A stretch of 64,000 nt of DNA from Psychrobacter maritimus (lineage in GTDB: Bacteria > Pseudomonadota > Gammaproteobacteria > Pseudomonadales > Moraxellaceae). The stretch covers positions 1 through 64,000 of the forward strand of contig NZ_CAJHAJ010000010.1 of NCBI RefSeq assembly GCF_904846345.1. Reading direction: 5' to 3'. Shown here piece by piece: positions 25,396 to 34,401 of this stretch. How positions within the stretch are numbered: the stretch's first letter is position 1; every line of letters starts with the position of its first letter. The notes beneath the pieces were generated by a model. That model did no database searches. It was not told the DNA's origin and saw nothing but the letters and a program-made list of their open reading frames with translations. The position numbers and the translations under genes are program-made.

Positions 25396-28254
25396 ATGAC
25401 TGATAAAAGTAACGATACACCAAGCCAAGATTATAAAGATACCCTAAACCTTGCCGATACGCCTTTTGCGATGCGTGCAAACCTTGCCAAACGTGAGCCA
25501 GATTGGCTGGCTGCGTGGGAAGCGGATGACGTGTACGGAAAAATTCGTCAGGCGCGTACGGGTGCGACCAAATACATTTTGCATGATGGCCCTCCATACG
25601 CCAACGGTCAGATTCACTTAGGTCACGCGGTCAATAAAGTATTAAAAGACATTATCGTGAAGTCAAAAACCTTATCGGGCTTTGACGCGCCTTATGTGCC
25701 AGGTTGGGACTGTCATGGTCTGCCTATCGAGCAAAAAGTCGAAGCTAAAGTCGGCAAAGTCGGTCAAAAAGTCTCTGCGACCGAATTTCGTGGTCTATGC
25801 CGCGAGTATGCAAGTACGCAAATTGAGCTGCAAAAGGCAGACTTTAAACGTCTAGGCGTGTTTGGTGATTGGGACAACCCTTATCTAACGATGAACTTCC
25901 ATCAAGAAGCTAACATCGTGCGCGCACTTGCTAAAATTTATGACAACGGTCACGTAACCCGCGGTATGAAGCCTGTTAACTGGTGCTTAGACTGTAGCTC
26001 TGCGCTAGCTGAAGCGGAAGTTGAATATCAAGACAAAGTCTCTGACGCTATTTATGTGAGCTTTGATGTGCTGGATACCGAAAAGGTTGCGGCATTAAGC
26101 GAAATTGACGGCAATATCGCAGCCGTCATTTGGACGACGACACCTTGGACGCTACCTGCTAACCAAGCAATCGCCGTACATCCTGAGCATGACTATAGTG
26201 TGGTCTTAACTGAAAAAGGTAACTTGTTACTAGCCGCTGAACTTGTCGAAACCGCCCTAAGCGAGCTTAAACTTAGCAATCAAGGCGTATTGGCAACGGT
26301 GTCAGGACGCGAGCTTGAAGGTCTGCGCGCCCAGCATCCACTGATTGCAGACCGCCAAGTACCACTAATCCTAGGCGATCACGTGACTACCGATAGCGGT
26401 ACTGGCCTCGTCCATACGGCCCCTGGTCACGGTCTTGACGATTATATCGTTGGCCTGAAATATAACTTGCCCGTTGAAAACCCAGTAAGTGGTACGGGCG
26501 TCTATTTAGACAGCGCGGCGGTATTTGCCGGCGAGCATATCTATAAAGCCAATCCGCAAATTATCGCTACCTTAAATGATAATGGTCATTTAATCAGCCA
26601 TACCAAAATTGAGCACAGCTATCCGCATTGCTGGCGCCATAAGTCGCCGATTATTTTCCGTGCAACGCCGCAGTGGTTTATCAATATGGAAACCAAAGGT
26701 TTACGCGAACGTGCGCTTGCCGATATCCCTAAGGTCAACTGGACGCCAGCGTGGGGACAAAACCGCATCGAAGCGATGATGACCGGTCGCCCAGATTGGT
26801 GTATCTCACGCCAGCGTACTTGGGGCGTGCCGATTGCCTTTTTCACTCATAAAGAAACCGGCGAGCTGCATCCTAATACGCTTGAGCTGATGGAAGTTGC
26901 TGCACAAAAAATCGATGCTGGCGGCGTAGAAGCTTGGTTTGATGCCAGCTGTGAAGATTTCTTAGGCGCGGAAGCCGCGGATTATGATAAAGCAACGGAT
27001 ACGTTAGACGTTTGGTTTGACTCAGGAACGACGCATTTTGCCGTCCTTGAGCAGCGCGATGAATTAACCAATCCTGCTGATATGTACTTAGAAGGTTCTG
27101 ATCAGCATCGCGGTTGGTTCCAGACGTCACTGCTTACTTCTGAGGCGATGTACGAGCGCCCACCGTTTAAGCAAGTATTGACCCATGGTTTTGTCGTCGA
27201 TGAAAACGGCCGCAAGATGAGTAAATCACTGGGTAATATCATCACGCCGCAAGACGAGATTAATAAAACCGGCGCGGATATGCTGCGTTTGTGGATTGCG
27301 TCGAGCGATTATCGTTATGAGATGAGCGCAGGTAAAACGGTCTTTAAAGGCGCCATCGATATGTATCGCCGTATCCGTAATACCTTGCGCTTCTTGCTGG
27401 CTAATACCGATGACTTTGACTCTGCGACCAATAGCGTTGATATTAATGAGCTGGTCAGCCTTGATAAATTCATCATTGAGCGTGCGCAGACGGTACAAGC
27501 GCAAATCATCAGCGCGTATGATGCGATGGACTTTCACCAAGTCACCCAGCATATCACTGCGTTTTGCTCACAGGATTTAGGCAGCTTCTATTTAGATATT
27601 ATCAAAGACCGTCAGTACACGACCCAAACTGATGGACAGCCGCGTCGCTCTGCGCAAACGGCGATTTACCATATCGCTCATGCGTTGATTCGCTGGATTA
27701 CGCCAATCTTGTCATTCACCGCGCAAGAAGCGTGGGAAGTATTGGAAGGTAAAAACGGCAATGACGCAGGATACGTGTTTACCGAAGAATGGTATACCTT
27801 CCCAGAGTTTGAGCTAAGTGCCATCAGTACCGATGACTGGCAACGTATTATGCAGGCAAAAGATATGGTCAATAAACATATCGAAACCGCACGCGGTGAA
27901 AAAATCATCAATGCCAACTTGTCTGCTGGCGTTGATTTATATGCCGACGGTGCGATGCATGAAAGCTTGGCCAAGCTTGGCGAAGAGCTGCGTTTTGTGC
28001 TAATCACCAGTAGCGCGACTTTGAAGCCAATGAGTGCTGCCCCTGCTGACAGTCAAAACAATACTGCCCAAACTGATAACAATGCCGATGAATCAGTCGA
28101 TTTAGTAGTCGAAGTCAGCGCCGCCACTGGTACTAAATGCGTACGCTGCTGGCATATCCGCGATGATATCGGTACAGATAGTACGCACCCAGAATTATGT
28201 GCTCGCTGCGTGACCAACGTCGCAGGCGTGGGCGAGGTGCGCCATTATGCCTAA
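25396..28254 (+). CDS. ileS: Isoleucyl-tRNA synthetase
   Basis: 952 residues. Class I synthetase charging tRNA-Ile. The HIGH-type motif is HLGHA in [13 protein letters not shown] (about 67-79), and KMSKS is in [10 protein letters not shown] (about 610). The editing domain contains [14 protein letters not shown] and [14 protein letters not shown]-terminal zinc knuckle ([10 protein letters not shown] ... CARCVTNV) marks the bacterial, mupirocin-sensitive type. An Asn/Asp/Gln-rich linker of about 20 residues precedes the zinc knuckle. It overlaps lspA by eight bases, matching the ileS-lspA order in many proteobacteria. Confidence 0.98.
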   Translation: MTDKSNDTPSQDYKDTLNLADTPFAMRANLAKREPDWLAAWEADDVYGKIRQARTGATKYILHDGPPYANGQIHLGHAVNKVLKDIIVKSKTLSGFDAPYVPGWDCHGLPIEQKVEAKVGKVGQKVSATEFRGLCREYASTQIELQKADFKRLGVFGDWDNPYLTMNFHQEANIVRALAKIYDNGHVTRGMKPVNWCLDCSSALAEAEVEYQDKVSDAIYVSFDVLDTEKVAALSEIDGNIAAVIWTTTPWTLPANQAIAVHPEHDYSVVLTEKGNLLLAAELVETALSELKLSNQGVLATVSGRELEGLRAQHPLIADRQVPLILGDHVTTDSGTGLVHTAPGHGLDDYIVGLKYNLPVENPVSGTGVYLDSAAVFAGEHIYKANPQIIATLNDNGHLISHTKIEHSYPHCWRHKSPIIFRATPQWFINMETKGLRERALADIPKVNWTPAWGQNRIEAMMTGRPDWCISRQRTWGVPIAFFTHKETGELHPNTLELMEVAAQKIDAGGVEAWFDASCEDFLGAEAADYDKATDTLDVWFDSGTTHFAVLEQRDELTNPADMYLEGSDQHRGWFQTSLLTSEAMYERPPFKQVLTHGFVVDENGRKMSKSLGNIITPQDEINKTGADMLRLWIASSDYRYEMSAGKTVFKGAIDMYRRIRNTLRFLLANTDDFDSATNSVDINELVSLDKFIIERAQTVQAQIISAYDAMDFHQVTQHITAFCSQDLGSFYLDIIKDRQYTTQTDGQPRRSAQTAIYHIAHALIRWITPILSFTAQEAWEVLEGKNGNDAGYVFTEEWYTFPEFELSAISTDDWQRIMQAKDMVNKHIETARGEKIINANLSAGVDLYADGAMHESLAKLGEELRFVLITSSATLKPMSAAPADSQNNTAQTDNNADESVDLVVEVSAATGTKCVRCWHIRDDIGTDSTHPELCARCVTNVAGVGEVRHYA

Positions 28255-28897
28255 ATCAGCGCCTAACTCTACGCCTAATCCGACAGACTCATCGGAACAT
28301 AAGCAACCGCAGGTTGAGGTTGATCATTCGCCTAAACCTGCACATGCGACCACGGGCAGCTCAACCACGCCCAAAAGTCGCCTGAATAAGACCCCAAAAA
28401 TGGTTACTAATGGCAGTCGCGCTTTTATGTGGTACTTGCTATCACTGGTTGTGATTATTATTGATCAGTGGACGAAGTGGTTGGCTGAAACCAAGCTAAA
28501 CTTCCTCGAGCCCGTACCCGTGATTGAGCCGTTTTTAAATTGGACGCTTGCTTATAATTATGGTGCTGCCTTTAGCTTTTTGGCCGATGCAGGCGGTTGG
28601 CAAAAATGGTTTTTTGCTGGACTTGCACTAATTATGTCGCTATTTTTAATCGGCTATCTGGTAAAAGCGCCGCGTAAAGCCAAGTTGTTATCATTGGGTC
28701 TAGCCTTGGTGCTTGGCGGCGCCATTGGCAACCTGATTGACCGCTTGCTCCATGGTCACGTGATTGACTTTATTCATGTGCATTATGCTGACGTTTGGCA
28801 TTATCCAATTTTTAATATTGCCGATATTGGTATTTGTATTGGTGTGGCGTTGATTGTTATTGATATGCTGTTTTTGGAAAAAAAGCGTGATGCTTAA
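28247..28897 (+). CDS. lspA: Lipoprotein signal peptidase (SPase II)
   Basis: 216 residues, against about 165 for the family. It cleaves prolipoproteins after diacylglyceryl transfer, in the inner membrane. Four transmembrane helices lie in the part from about 58 on. The catalytic aspartates are in [11 protein letters not shown] and [12 protein letters not shown]. The extra length is a hydrophilic N-terminal extension of about 55 residues rich in Pro, Ser, Thr and Lys. The ATG at 28247 lies inside the ileS end (8-bp overlap), so translation is probably coupled. An internal Met ([10 protein letters not shown]) would give a normal-length protein and could be the real start. Confidence 0.95.
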   Translation: MPKSAPNSTPNPTDSSEHKQPQVEVDHSPKPAHATTGSSTTPKSRLNKTPKMVTNGSRAFMWYLLSLVVIIIDQWTKWLAETKLNFLEPVPVIEPFLNWTLAYNYGAAFSFLADAGGWQKWFFAGLALIMSLFLIGYLVKAPRKAKLLSLGLALVLGGAIGNLIDRLLHGHVIDFIHVHYADVWHYPIFNIADIGICIGVALIVIDMLFLEKKRDA

Positions 28898-28921
28898 ATG
28901 ATATAAATAAGATGACTTTGT

Positions 28922-28955
28922 AAATAGGCTACCAAATCGGTAGCCTATTTTTTTT
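28922..28955 (+). terminator. Terminator after ileS-lspA
   Basis: AAATAGGCTACC (28922-28933) pairs perfectly with GGTAGCCTATTT (28939-28950) around AAATC, and eight or more T residues follow. Confidence 0.92.
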
Positions 28956-29067
28956 GCGTTTTTGTCGAGAGATAGCATATCGAATCTTATCGATAACGTA
29001 AGCCATATAGTCGAATGGCGCGAAAAACGCTAAAGTATGATCAGTTCAATATAAAAAGGTTGCTGCC

Positions 29068-29709
29068 ATGTCTGATAATCAAACGTCTAATAACCAAACG
29101 TCTAATAACCCAATAAAGCCTATTGCTCAAAAAAAAATCTCAGCTTCTGACGACATTAATGATAAGAACAATAATGGTAATGGCGTGACTTTATCAGTGA
29201 TACAAGCAGATATCACTACGCTAAATGTCGATGCCATTGTCAATGCTGCCAATTCAAGTTTGCTTGGCGGCGGCGGTGTAGACGGCGCGATTCATCGGGC
29301 AGCTGGACGTGAGTTATTAACATATTGTCGTACATTGAATGGTTGCCAGACAGGCGATGCTAAAATCAGTCCCGCGTTTAAGCTGCCTTGCCAATATGTG
29401 ATTCACACGGTAGGCCCTGTTTGGCATGGCGGCAATCAACATGAGCCAGAGCTACTCGCCAACTGTTATCGAAACTCACTAGATTTAGCCGTCAAGCACA
29501 ATCTTACTAGCATTGCCTTCCCCGCTATTAGTACCGGTGTTTATGGTTACCCGCTGGATAAAGCAACCAAAGTAGCAATTGATACAGTGCAAAATTATGT
29601 GTTAAATGCTCTAGAACAGGCGACTAATTTCTCTATCCGCGAAGTTGTCTTTTGCTGCTTTTCAGCCAGCGATGCCGCTGTTTATAAACAAGTGTTAGAG
29701 TCGATTTAA
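29068..29709 (+). CDS. Macro-domain protein (YmdB-like ADP-ribose deacetylase)
   Basis: 213 residues. The macro domain (about 48-213) has the ligand loop [20 protein letters not shown] and the second loop [11 protein letters not shown], both typical of O-acetyl-ADP-ribose deacetylases and ADP-ribosyl hydrolases of the YmdB/MacroD class. The first 45 residues are a Ser/Asn/Gln-rich extension containing a 15-bp tandem duplication (AAACGTCTAATAACC twice, about 29090-29120) that gives NQTSN repeats. ATG at 29068 follows AAGG. Stands alone before a terminator. Deacetylase versus de-ADP-ribosylase activity cannot be told apart by eye. Confidence 0.92.
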   Translation: MSDNQTSNNQTSNNPIKPIAQKKISASDDINDKNNNGNGVTLSVIQADITTLNVDAIVNAANSSLLGGGGVDGAIHRAAGRELLTYCRTLNGCQTGDAKISPAFKLPCQYVIHTVGPVWHGGNQHEPELLANCYRNSLDLAVKHNLTSIAFPAISTGVYGYPLDKATKVAIDTVQNYVLNALEQATNFSIREVVFCCFSASDAAVYKQVLESI

Positions 29710-29737
29710 AGCGATATTTATAAAATCATTAAACATA

Positions 29738-29765
29738 AAAAAACCACTAGCAATAGTGGTTTTTT
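29738..29765. terminator. Bidirectional terminator between macro-domain and hemerythrin genes
   Basis: AAAAAACCACTA (29738-29749) and TAGTGGTTTTTT (29754-29765) with loop GCAA. Confidence 0.9.
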
Positions 29766-29808
29766 ATTTTGAACGTTGCAATTCATTCCTACATTTAAAA
29801 CAACGTAA

Positions 29809-30303
29809 TCATGCATCATCTGCATGTGTTTGCTTAAACTCAGCATACTCAACTTGATACAATGAGCCAAGACGTTGCTGCAAGTCGCTATCTAAAATCT
29901 TTTTCGCCTCTTTAAAAAACTTGTTTTCTTCTTCTTTTAAATGATGGCGTACCTTATGAATCAAATCTGCACAGGTGCTATCCCATTTCTCTTGACCAAT
30001 ACGTCCATCATCCAAGGTTTCCATCATCTCATCCATTTCATGATGCTCAGTAATGGCATGCCGAGACAAATCAAGCCCATCATCATGCTGCATGACGGGC
30101 ACATATAAATGGCGCTCTTCTGCTGCCGCATGCGAGTGTAATTCAAGCTTTAACTCTTCATAAATGGCTTTACGCTGCGCCTCATCTTTCGTGCTTTCAA
30201 GCTTATCGCATAACGCCCGCTGTATCTCATGATTGTCGATTAAGGCTGCAAAGATATCTTGTGTTAAATCAACTTCGTTAGCATTATTATTGTTATTACT
30301 CAT
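29809..30303 (-). CDS. Hemerythrin HHE-domain protein
   Basis: 164 residues, all helical. The spaced metal ligands of a hemerythrin-like di-iron site are visible: His in LIDNHEIQ (about 25), HSHAAAEERHLY (about 56-65), EHHEMDEMM (about 86-93) and VRHHLKEEE (about 117-125). Such proteins bind oxygen or NO, or take part in iron-sulfur repair and redox stress. The first ten residues are mostly Asn. Start ATG follows AGAGGAAAG. Transcribed alone, convergent with the macro-domain gene. Substrate unknown. Confidence 0.88.
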   Translation of the reverse strand: MSNNNNNANEVDLTQDIFAALIDNHEIQRALCDKLESTKDEAQRKAIYEELKLELHSHAAAEERHLYVPVMQHDDGLDLSRHAITEHHEMDEMMETLDDGRIGQEKWDSTCADLIHKVRHHLKEEENKFFKEAKKILDSDLQQRLGSLYQVEYAEFKQTHADDA

Positions 30304-30497
30304 TACTTTCCTCTTTAAAGTTATTGCTACGTTAAGTATTCAAATGGTTCTATTTAATCCTCAAGTATCATAACAATAATAAAAGCCGCTATTGTCATCT
30401 ATCAGTTAGCAATAGATAGTCATTTGGTTAAGGTCAGCATTCAACAATGATGAATCAGAAAGTTATTCAATACTTTAATCAATGCATCTGTCAAAAT

Positions 30498-31175
30498 CTA
30501 GACAAAAGGCAAATTTTCCAAGAATGCAAAGTCTTTACCCGCCAATATAAACAACAATCCTGCCAAATTAATAATAACGGTTAAATAATAAGTAATACGA
30601 AATTCAGGCTTTTGCGACTTATGACGCAAGTAGGTTTGCGCGACCATCGCCCCAACCCAACCGCCAAGCGCACTTAGCAGATGCAATGTTGACTCAGGCG
30701 TCCGCCAAGCGCCACTTTGGGCAGCAGCTTTGTCTTTGGCATACATGCCATAGGTAATGACGCCTAATACCGCGTACCAAGCAAGTACCAGCCAGCTTAG
30801 CTTATTCATGACCACCAATAAAATTAAAACCCCATAAAAGCCAATACCAAGAAACAAGCGTTTCTTTTGCCCTGCTTTAAACTCTGCTTGGGCGCTGCGT
30901 TTATGATTCCGCTGCCGAATTTGGCGGTTCTTTTGAGCCATTTTTTGCTGCACAAAGCTGAGTTCTTGCACATCCTTTGCCTGCAAGCGACCCTGATTGT
31001 CTTGCCCCACTATAAAAACCACTTGCTCGCCAATTTCGGGACGACGCTGGGCTTTAAACGCGCTGACATGAAAAAATACCGACTCACCCGCAGCGGTTTC
31101 GATAAAACCAAAACCTTTATCGTCCTGCCATTTTTTAATATGACCTTGTTGTTTATTTGCCATCGGTTTTGCCAT
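30498..31175 (-). CDS. Cold-shock domain-DUF1294 membrane protein
   Basis: 225 residues from the ATG at 31175 (MAKPMANKQQGH). The N-terminal cold-shock domain (about 9-70) has the RNP1-like motif KGFGFIE and the RNP2-like VFFHVSAF, so it should bind single-stranded nucleic acid. A basic helix follows, then three or four transmembrane segments with the DUF1294 core (AVLGVITYGMYAKDKAAA and LHLLSALGGWVGAMVAQ). The combination tethers a nucleic-acid-binding module to the membrane; its role is unknown. An in-frame TTG ten codons upstream is possible but less likely. Confidence 0.88.
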   Translation of the reverse strand: MAKPMANKQQGHIKKWQDDKGFGFIETAAGESVFFHVSAFKAQRRPEIGEQVVFIVGQDNQGRLQAKDVQELSFVQQKMAQKNRQIRQRNHKRSAQAEFKAGQKKRLFLGIGFYGVLILLVVMNKLSWLVLAWYAVLGVITYGMYAKDKAAAQSGAWRTPESTLHLLSALGGWVGAMVAQTYLRHKSQKPEFRITYYLTVIINLAGLLFILAGKDFAFLENLPFV

Positions 31176-31332
31176 AAATACTTCGCTCTCTCTTAGATTC
31201 GCCAAATATATTACACTATTTGCGTTACACTATTTAGGCTTACAACTTATCCCAGATGACTTATCATTTGCGACATTATTCTTAACCATATTTTTAATTA
31301 TTTTTCGACTCCAGCAATAGGTAGCTTTTACT

Positions 31333-31830
31333 ATGACCGATTCTCAATTTATCACGCCTAATGAAGACATACGTATCACCCACGGCAGCCTTGTGAAGCT
31401 GCATTTTGAAGTATCGCTAGAAAACGGTACCGTGATTGACTCAACCTTTAACCGCGATGCGCCTGTGACGCTGACGATTGGCGATGAGAGCTTTTTACCG
31501 GGTTTTGAGCAAGTGCTGATGAACCTACGAGCTGGCGATACACGCACGGCTCACCTTGAGCCTGAGCAAGCGTTTGGTGAGTGGAATCCTGATAACATCC
31601 AGCATTTTAGCCGCACCCAATTTGCCTTGGTCGCTGACAATCCTGAAATCGGTATGCTGGTCGAGTTTGAAGACAAAGGTAAAAACACCCTGCCCGGTAC
31701 CATTAGCGCCATCAATGACGACGAAGTAGAAGTCGATTTTAACCATCCACTTGCTGGTCAATCGGTACTTTTTAAAGTAAAAATATTCCAAGTCACCCCA
31801 CCGGGCGTCACAGGTATCAAGCTGATGTAG
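31333..31830 (+). CDS. fkpB: FKBP-type peptidyl-prolyl isomerase (SlpA-like)
   Basis: 165 residues. FkpB/SlpA is a cytoplasmic prolyl isomerase and chaperone with an FKBP domain carrying an insert-in-flap. Signatures are VKLHFEVSLENGTVIDSTF, FLPGFEQVLMNLRAGD and the flap region EQAFGEWNPDNIQHFSRTQF, matching SlpA rather than SlyD since no His/Cys tail is present. In E. coli the order is ileS-lspA-fkpB-ispH; here fkpB lies about 2.4 kb downstream of lspA with three genes between, and ispH is not in the window. The next gene starts 41 bp on, so they may be co-transcribed. Confidence 0.93.
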   Translation: MTDSQFITPNEDIRITHGSLVKLHFEVSLENGTVIDSTFNRDAPVTLTIGDESFLPGFEQVLMNLRAGDTRTAHLEPEQAFGEWNPDNIQHFSRTQFALVADNPEIGMLVEFEDKGKNTLPGTISAINDDEVEVDFNHPLAGQSVLFKVKIFQVTPPGVTGIKLM

Positions 31831-31871
31831 TATAAAAATAGCTCTGTATTAAAATCAAAAAGGACAGATAC

Positions 31872-32912
31872 ATGCAATACCAAACACTGCCACAACTCAA
31901 TGAAAAAGTTTCAAAAATTTGCTTAGGGACGATGACGTGGGGACAGCAAAATAGCGAAAGCGATGCGCATGCACAGATGGACATGGCGCTTAATGCAGGC
32001 GTGAACTTTTGGGATACCGCTGAGATGTATCCGTCGCCGCCTGATAAAGACAAACAAGGCGATACCGAACGCTTTATGGGCACATGGTTTAACAAAACCA
32101 AACAGCGTAACAAGGTCATTCTTGCCAGTAAAATATCACCGATGAATTTTTTACGTGACGGTCAAACGCGCTTTAATGCCGCGCATATCAGTAGCGCCAT
32201 CGATAGCAATCTTGAGCGCCTACAAACCGATTATATTGATATTTATCAGCTACACTGGCCTGAACGTCAAACCAATTATTTTAGCCAGCTCGGTTACACT
32301 GAAGAGATGGCAGCGCAGTCGCTAGATGATTTGACGCCTTTTTTGGATACTATCCAAGCACTAAATGATGAGATTAAAAAAGGTCGCATTCGTGCTTATG
32401 GACTATCCAATGACACCGCTTGGGGTCTGATGCGCTATCTGTGGGAAGCGGAAAAAAATGGTTTAATCGCGCCTATCACGGTGCAAAATCCTTATAGTTT
32501 GCTAAACCGCGTATATGAAGTTGGCATGGCAGAGATTGCCCATCGTGAAAATGTCGGTTTACTTGCCTACTCGCCGCTCGGCTTTGGGGTACTGTCTGGT
32601 AAATATCTTGACGGTAAACGTCCTACTGGCGCGCGCCTGACGATGTATGATCGCTTTGCTCGTTATACCAATGAAGAAGCACTATCAGCCACCGCCAAAT
32701 ATGCCAAAATCGCAGCAGATGCTGGTTTGGATATGGCGCAAATGGCATTGGCCTTTGTCAATTCGCGCTCGTTTGTCACCAGTAATATTATTGGGGCGAC
32801 CACCACTGAGCAGCTGCAATCCAATATTGATAGCATCAACTTAACTTTAAGCGCAGATATCTTAGCTGCTATCGAAGCGGTACATACCCAGCATCCTAAT
32901 CCGTCACCATAA
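31872..32912 (+). CDS. tas: Aldo/keto reductase (Tas-like)
   Basis: 346 residues. NADPH-dependent oxidoreductase with a TIM-barrel fold. The catalytic tetrad is visible: Asp and Tyr in FWDTAEMYP, Lys in ILASKIS and His in IYQLHWPE. The C-terminal phosphate-binding loop is in IIGATTTEQLQSNI. The overall pattern (QNSESDAHAQMDMALNAGVNFWDTAEMY) matches E. coli Tas. The physiological substrate is not known. ATG at 31872 has AAAGGA upstream; 41 bp separate it from fkpB. Ends in a strong terminator. Confidence 0.9.
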   Translation: MQYQTLPQLNEKVSKICLGTMTWGQQNSESDAHAQMDMALNAGVNFWDTAEMYPSPPDKDKQGDTERFMGTWFNKTKQRNKVILASKISPMNFLRDGQTRFNAAHISSAIDSNLERLQTDYIDIYQLHWPERQTNYFSQLGYTEEMAAQSLDDLTPFLDTIQALNDEIKKGRIRAYGLSNDTAWGLMRYLWEAEKNGLIAPITVQNPYSLLNRVYEVGMAEIAHRENVGLLAYSPLGFGVLSGKYLDGKRPTGARLTMYDRFARYTNEEALSATAKYAKIAADAGLDMAQMALAFVNSRSFVTSNIIGATTTEQLQSNIDSINLTLSADILAAIEAVHTQHPNPSP

Positions 32913-32982
32913 TTTTACGTGGTCATAGATTGATATTGTTCAGTTTTCAATAACCTGACGTTCAGGTATTGGTATAGCAAAG

Positions 32983-33031
32983 AAAAAGGCGCAAATCGTT
33001 AGTATTAACTACTAAGATTTGCGCCTTTTTT
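32983..33031. terminator. Long bidirectional terminator after the aldo/keto reductase
   Basis: AAAAAGGCGCAAATC pairs with GATTTGCGCCTTTTT. After a one-base bulge the stem continues with TTAGTA/TACTAA around a TTAAC loop, giving 21 bp in all. Confidence 0.92.
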
Positions 33032-33097
33032 ATGACTACTTTTCTGCTACTACTTTTTCTATTAAAGCTTTTCTATTTTAGACCGTTTGATGCTTGC

Positions 33098-33898
33098 TTA
33101 TACTTTAGCTGCTTTCGTTAATACGCGTGAATGTAATTCAGCCAAGCCTTCATGCATATGCGCTTGTAATAAATCAGTCAGCTCACTTTTGCTCAAGCCT
33201 TTAGGATCTATCGGCTCAAGCGGTAAGACAAAAGCCGTCACGTCTTTACTATCAAGCACCTTTTTTAAACTTTGCTTCATCGTCAGCTTACCGTAATAAG
33301 GTAACGCTTCACTCAAAGTGCCGTCCTTATTCACATAAGCAATTACTAGCGGGCGTACAGGCACGTCCGCATCTATCGCCGCTTGTAGCAAGGTGCCGTG
33401 GATACGCTTAATTTTTTTGCCATCAGTGGTAGTCGCTTCTGGAAAAAAGATTACCGAAAAGCCCTTGGTTAAAAAGGTAGCAATTTGGGCAGCGACCGTG
33501 CCAGCATCACCGGAACCACGCTCGATAAATACCGTCCCTGCCGCATACGCCAACTTACCAAATATCGGCCAATCGCCAATTTCGGCTTTTGATAAGAAAA
33601 AAGCAGGGCTTAGCGTACCCACTACCGGAATATCCATCCATGACACATGGTTAGAAACCCATAGACCGTGGTGTTGCTCTACGCGCTCGACTGCCACGAC
33701 CTGTACGCCAAAAGAGCCTGCCATTTTTCGGCAAAACGCTTGAATATAGCGCGGCAGTTTTTCGCGTGGTGGCTGTTTAAAGGCACCAATACGTTGGGCG
33801 GCGCGTAGTCCGCCAGCGATAGTGGTGGTCATGCCAGCGATTTGTTTGCCGCGACCTAATTGCTGTTTGAGTGAAAAGCCTGACTTAGATTGGCTCAT
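33098..33898 (-). CDS. Lysophospholipid acyltransferase (PlsC-like)
   Basis: 266 residues. The PlsC superfamily block I HX4D appears as VSNHVSWMD (about 83-91). Block II is near TVFIERGSGD, and the block III region reads VIFFPEATTTDGK, a variant of the usual FPEGTR. The product probably acylates lysophosphatidic acid or another lysolipid at the membrane. It resembles the 1-acylglycerol-3-phosphate acyltransferases present in several copies in Moraxellaceae, and is not clearly the housekeeping plsC. Convergent with the reductase gene and shares its terminator. Confidence 0.88.
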   Translation of the reverse strand: MSQSKSGFSLKQQLGRGKQIAGMTTTIAGGLRAAQRIGAFKQPPREKLPRYIQAFCRKMAGSFGVQVVAVERVEQHHGLWVSNHVSWMDIPVVGTLSPAFFLSKAEIGDWPIFGKLAYAAGTVFIERGSGDAGTVAAQIATFLTKGFSVIFFPEATTTDGKKIKRIHGTLLQAAIDADVPVRPLVIAYVNKDGTLSEALPYYGKLTMKQSLKKVLDSKDVTAFVLPLEPIDPKGLSKSELTDLLQAHMHEGLAELHSRVLTKAAKV

Positions 33899-34401
33899 CT
33901 GTGTCCCTCGTGGTTAAAAACTTATGGATTAAAACTTATTTATTAAAAAGCCTATTTATTAAAATAGCTTATATGGCTAAAAAGCTCATTGCTTAAAAAA
34001 CGTATGATTATATCTCGTAAACAAGCGTCATGAGTATAACAAAATTTATTCATTCAGTGACGACTTGTACACTGAGTTATGAGTGGCTTTTGTTAATATT
34101 TTGCAATAGTTAGCTATCAGCTCATTTTTACGCCTCTCATTTTTACTTTACCACCGCTCGACAGATTAGCACGTTTAGAAAAGCCAACCTTGTCGTTAAT
34201 AGCCTCTTTCCGAAAACCCTAATACTTTCATTATTAAAACATTTAATAATAAACGCTGTAACATAAAAGTATGGCTAATTGCCTTAATACGCTTTAATAT
34301 CAAGTGATAAGACCACATATAGAGGGTCATACGAAGGCTATAGCGACGCTTAACAAACCGATATTAGCCATCTATTTACTTAATGACATAGGTGATACTC
34401 T
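33899..34401. other. Divergent spacer upstream of hflX
   Basis: 503 bp, no gene. From about 33914 to 34002 there are drifting TTAAAA-headed units of 14-18 bp (for example TTAAAACTTATTTA, TTAAAAAGCCTATTTA). A possible hflX promoter lies in the remaining AT-rich part, but no clear pair stands out. Confidence 0.4.
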
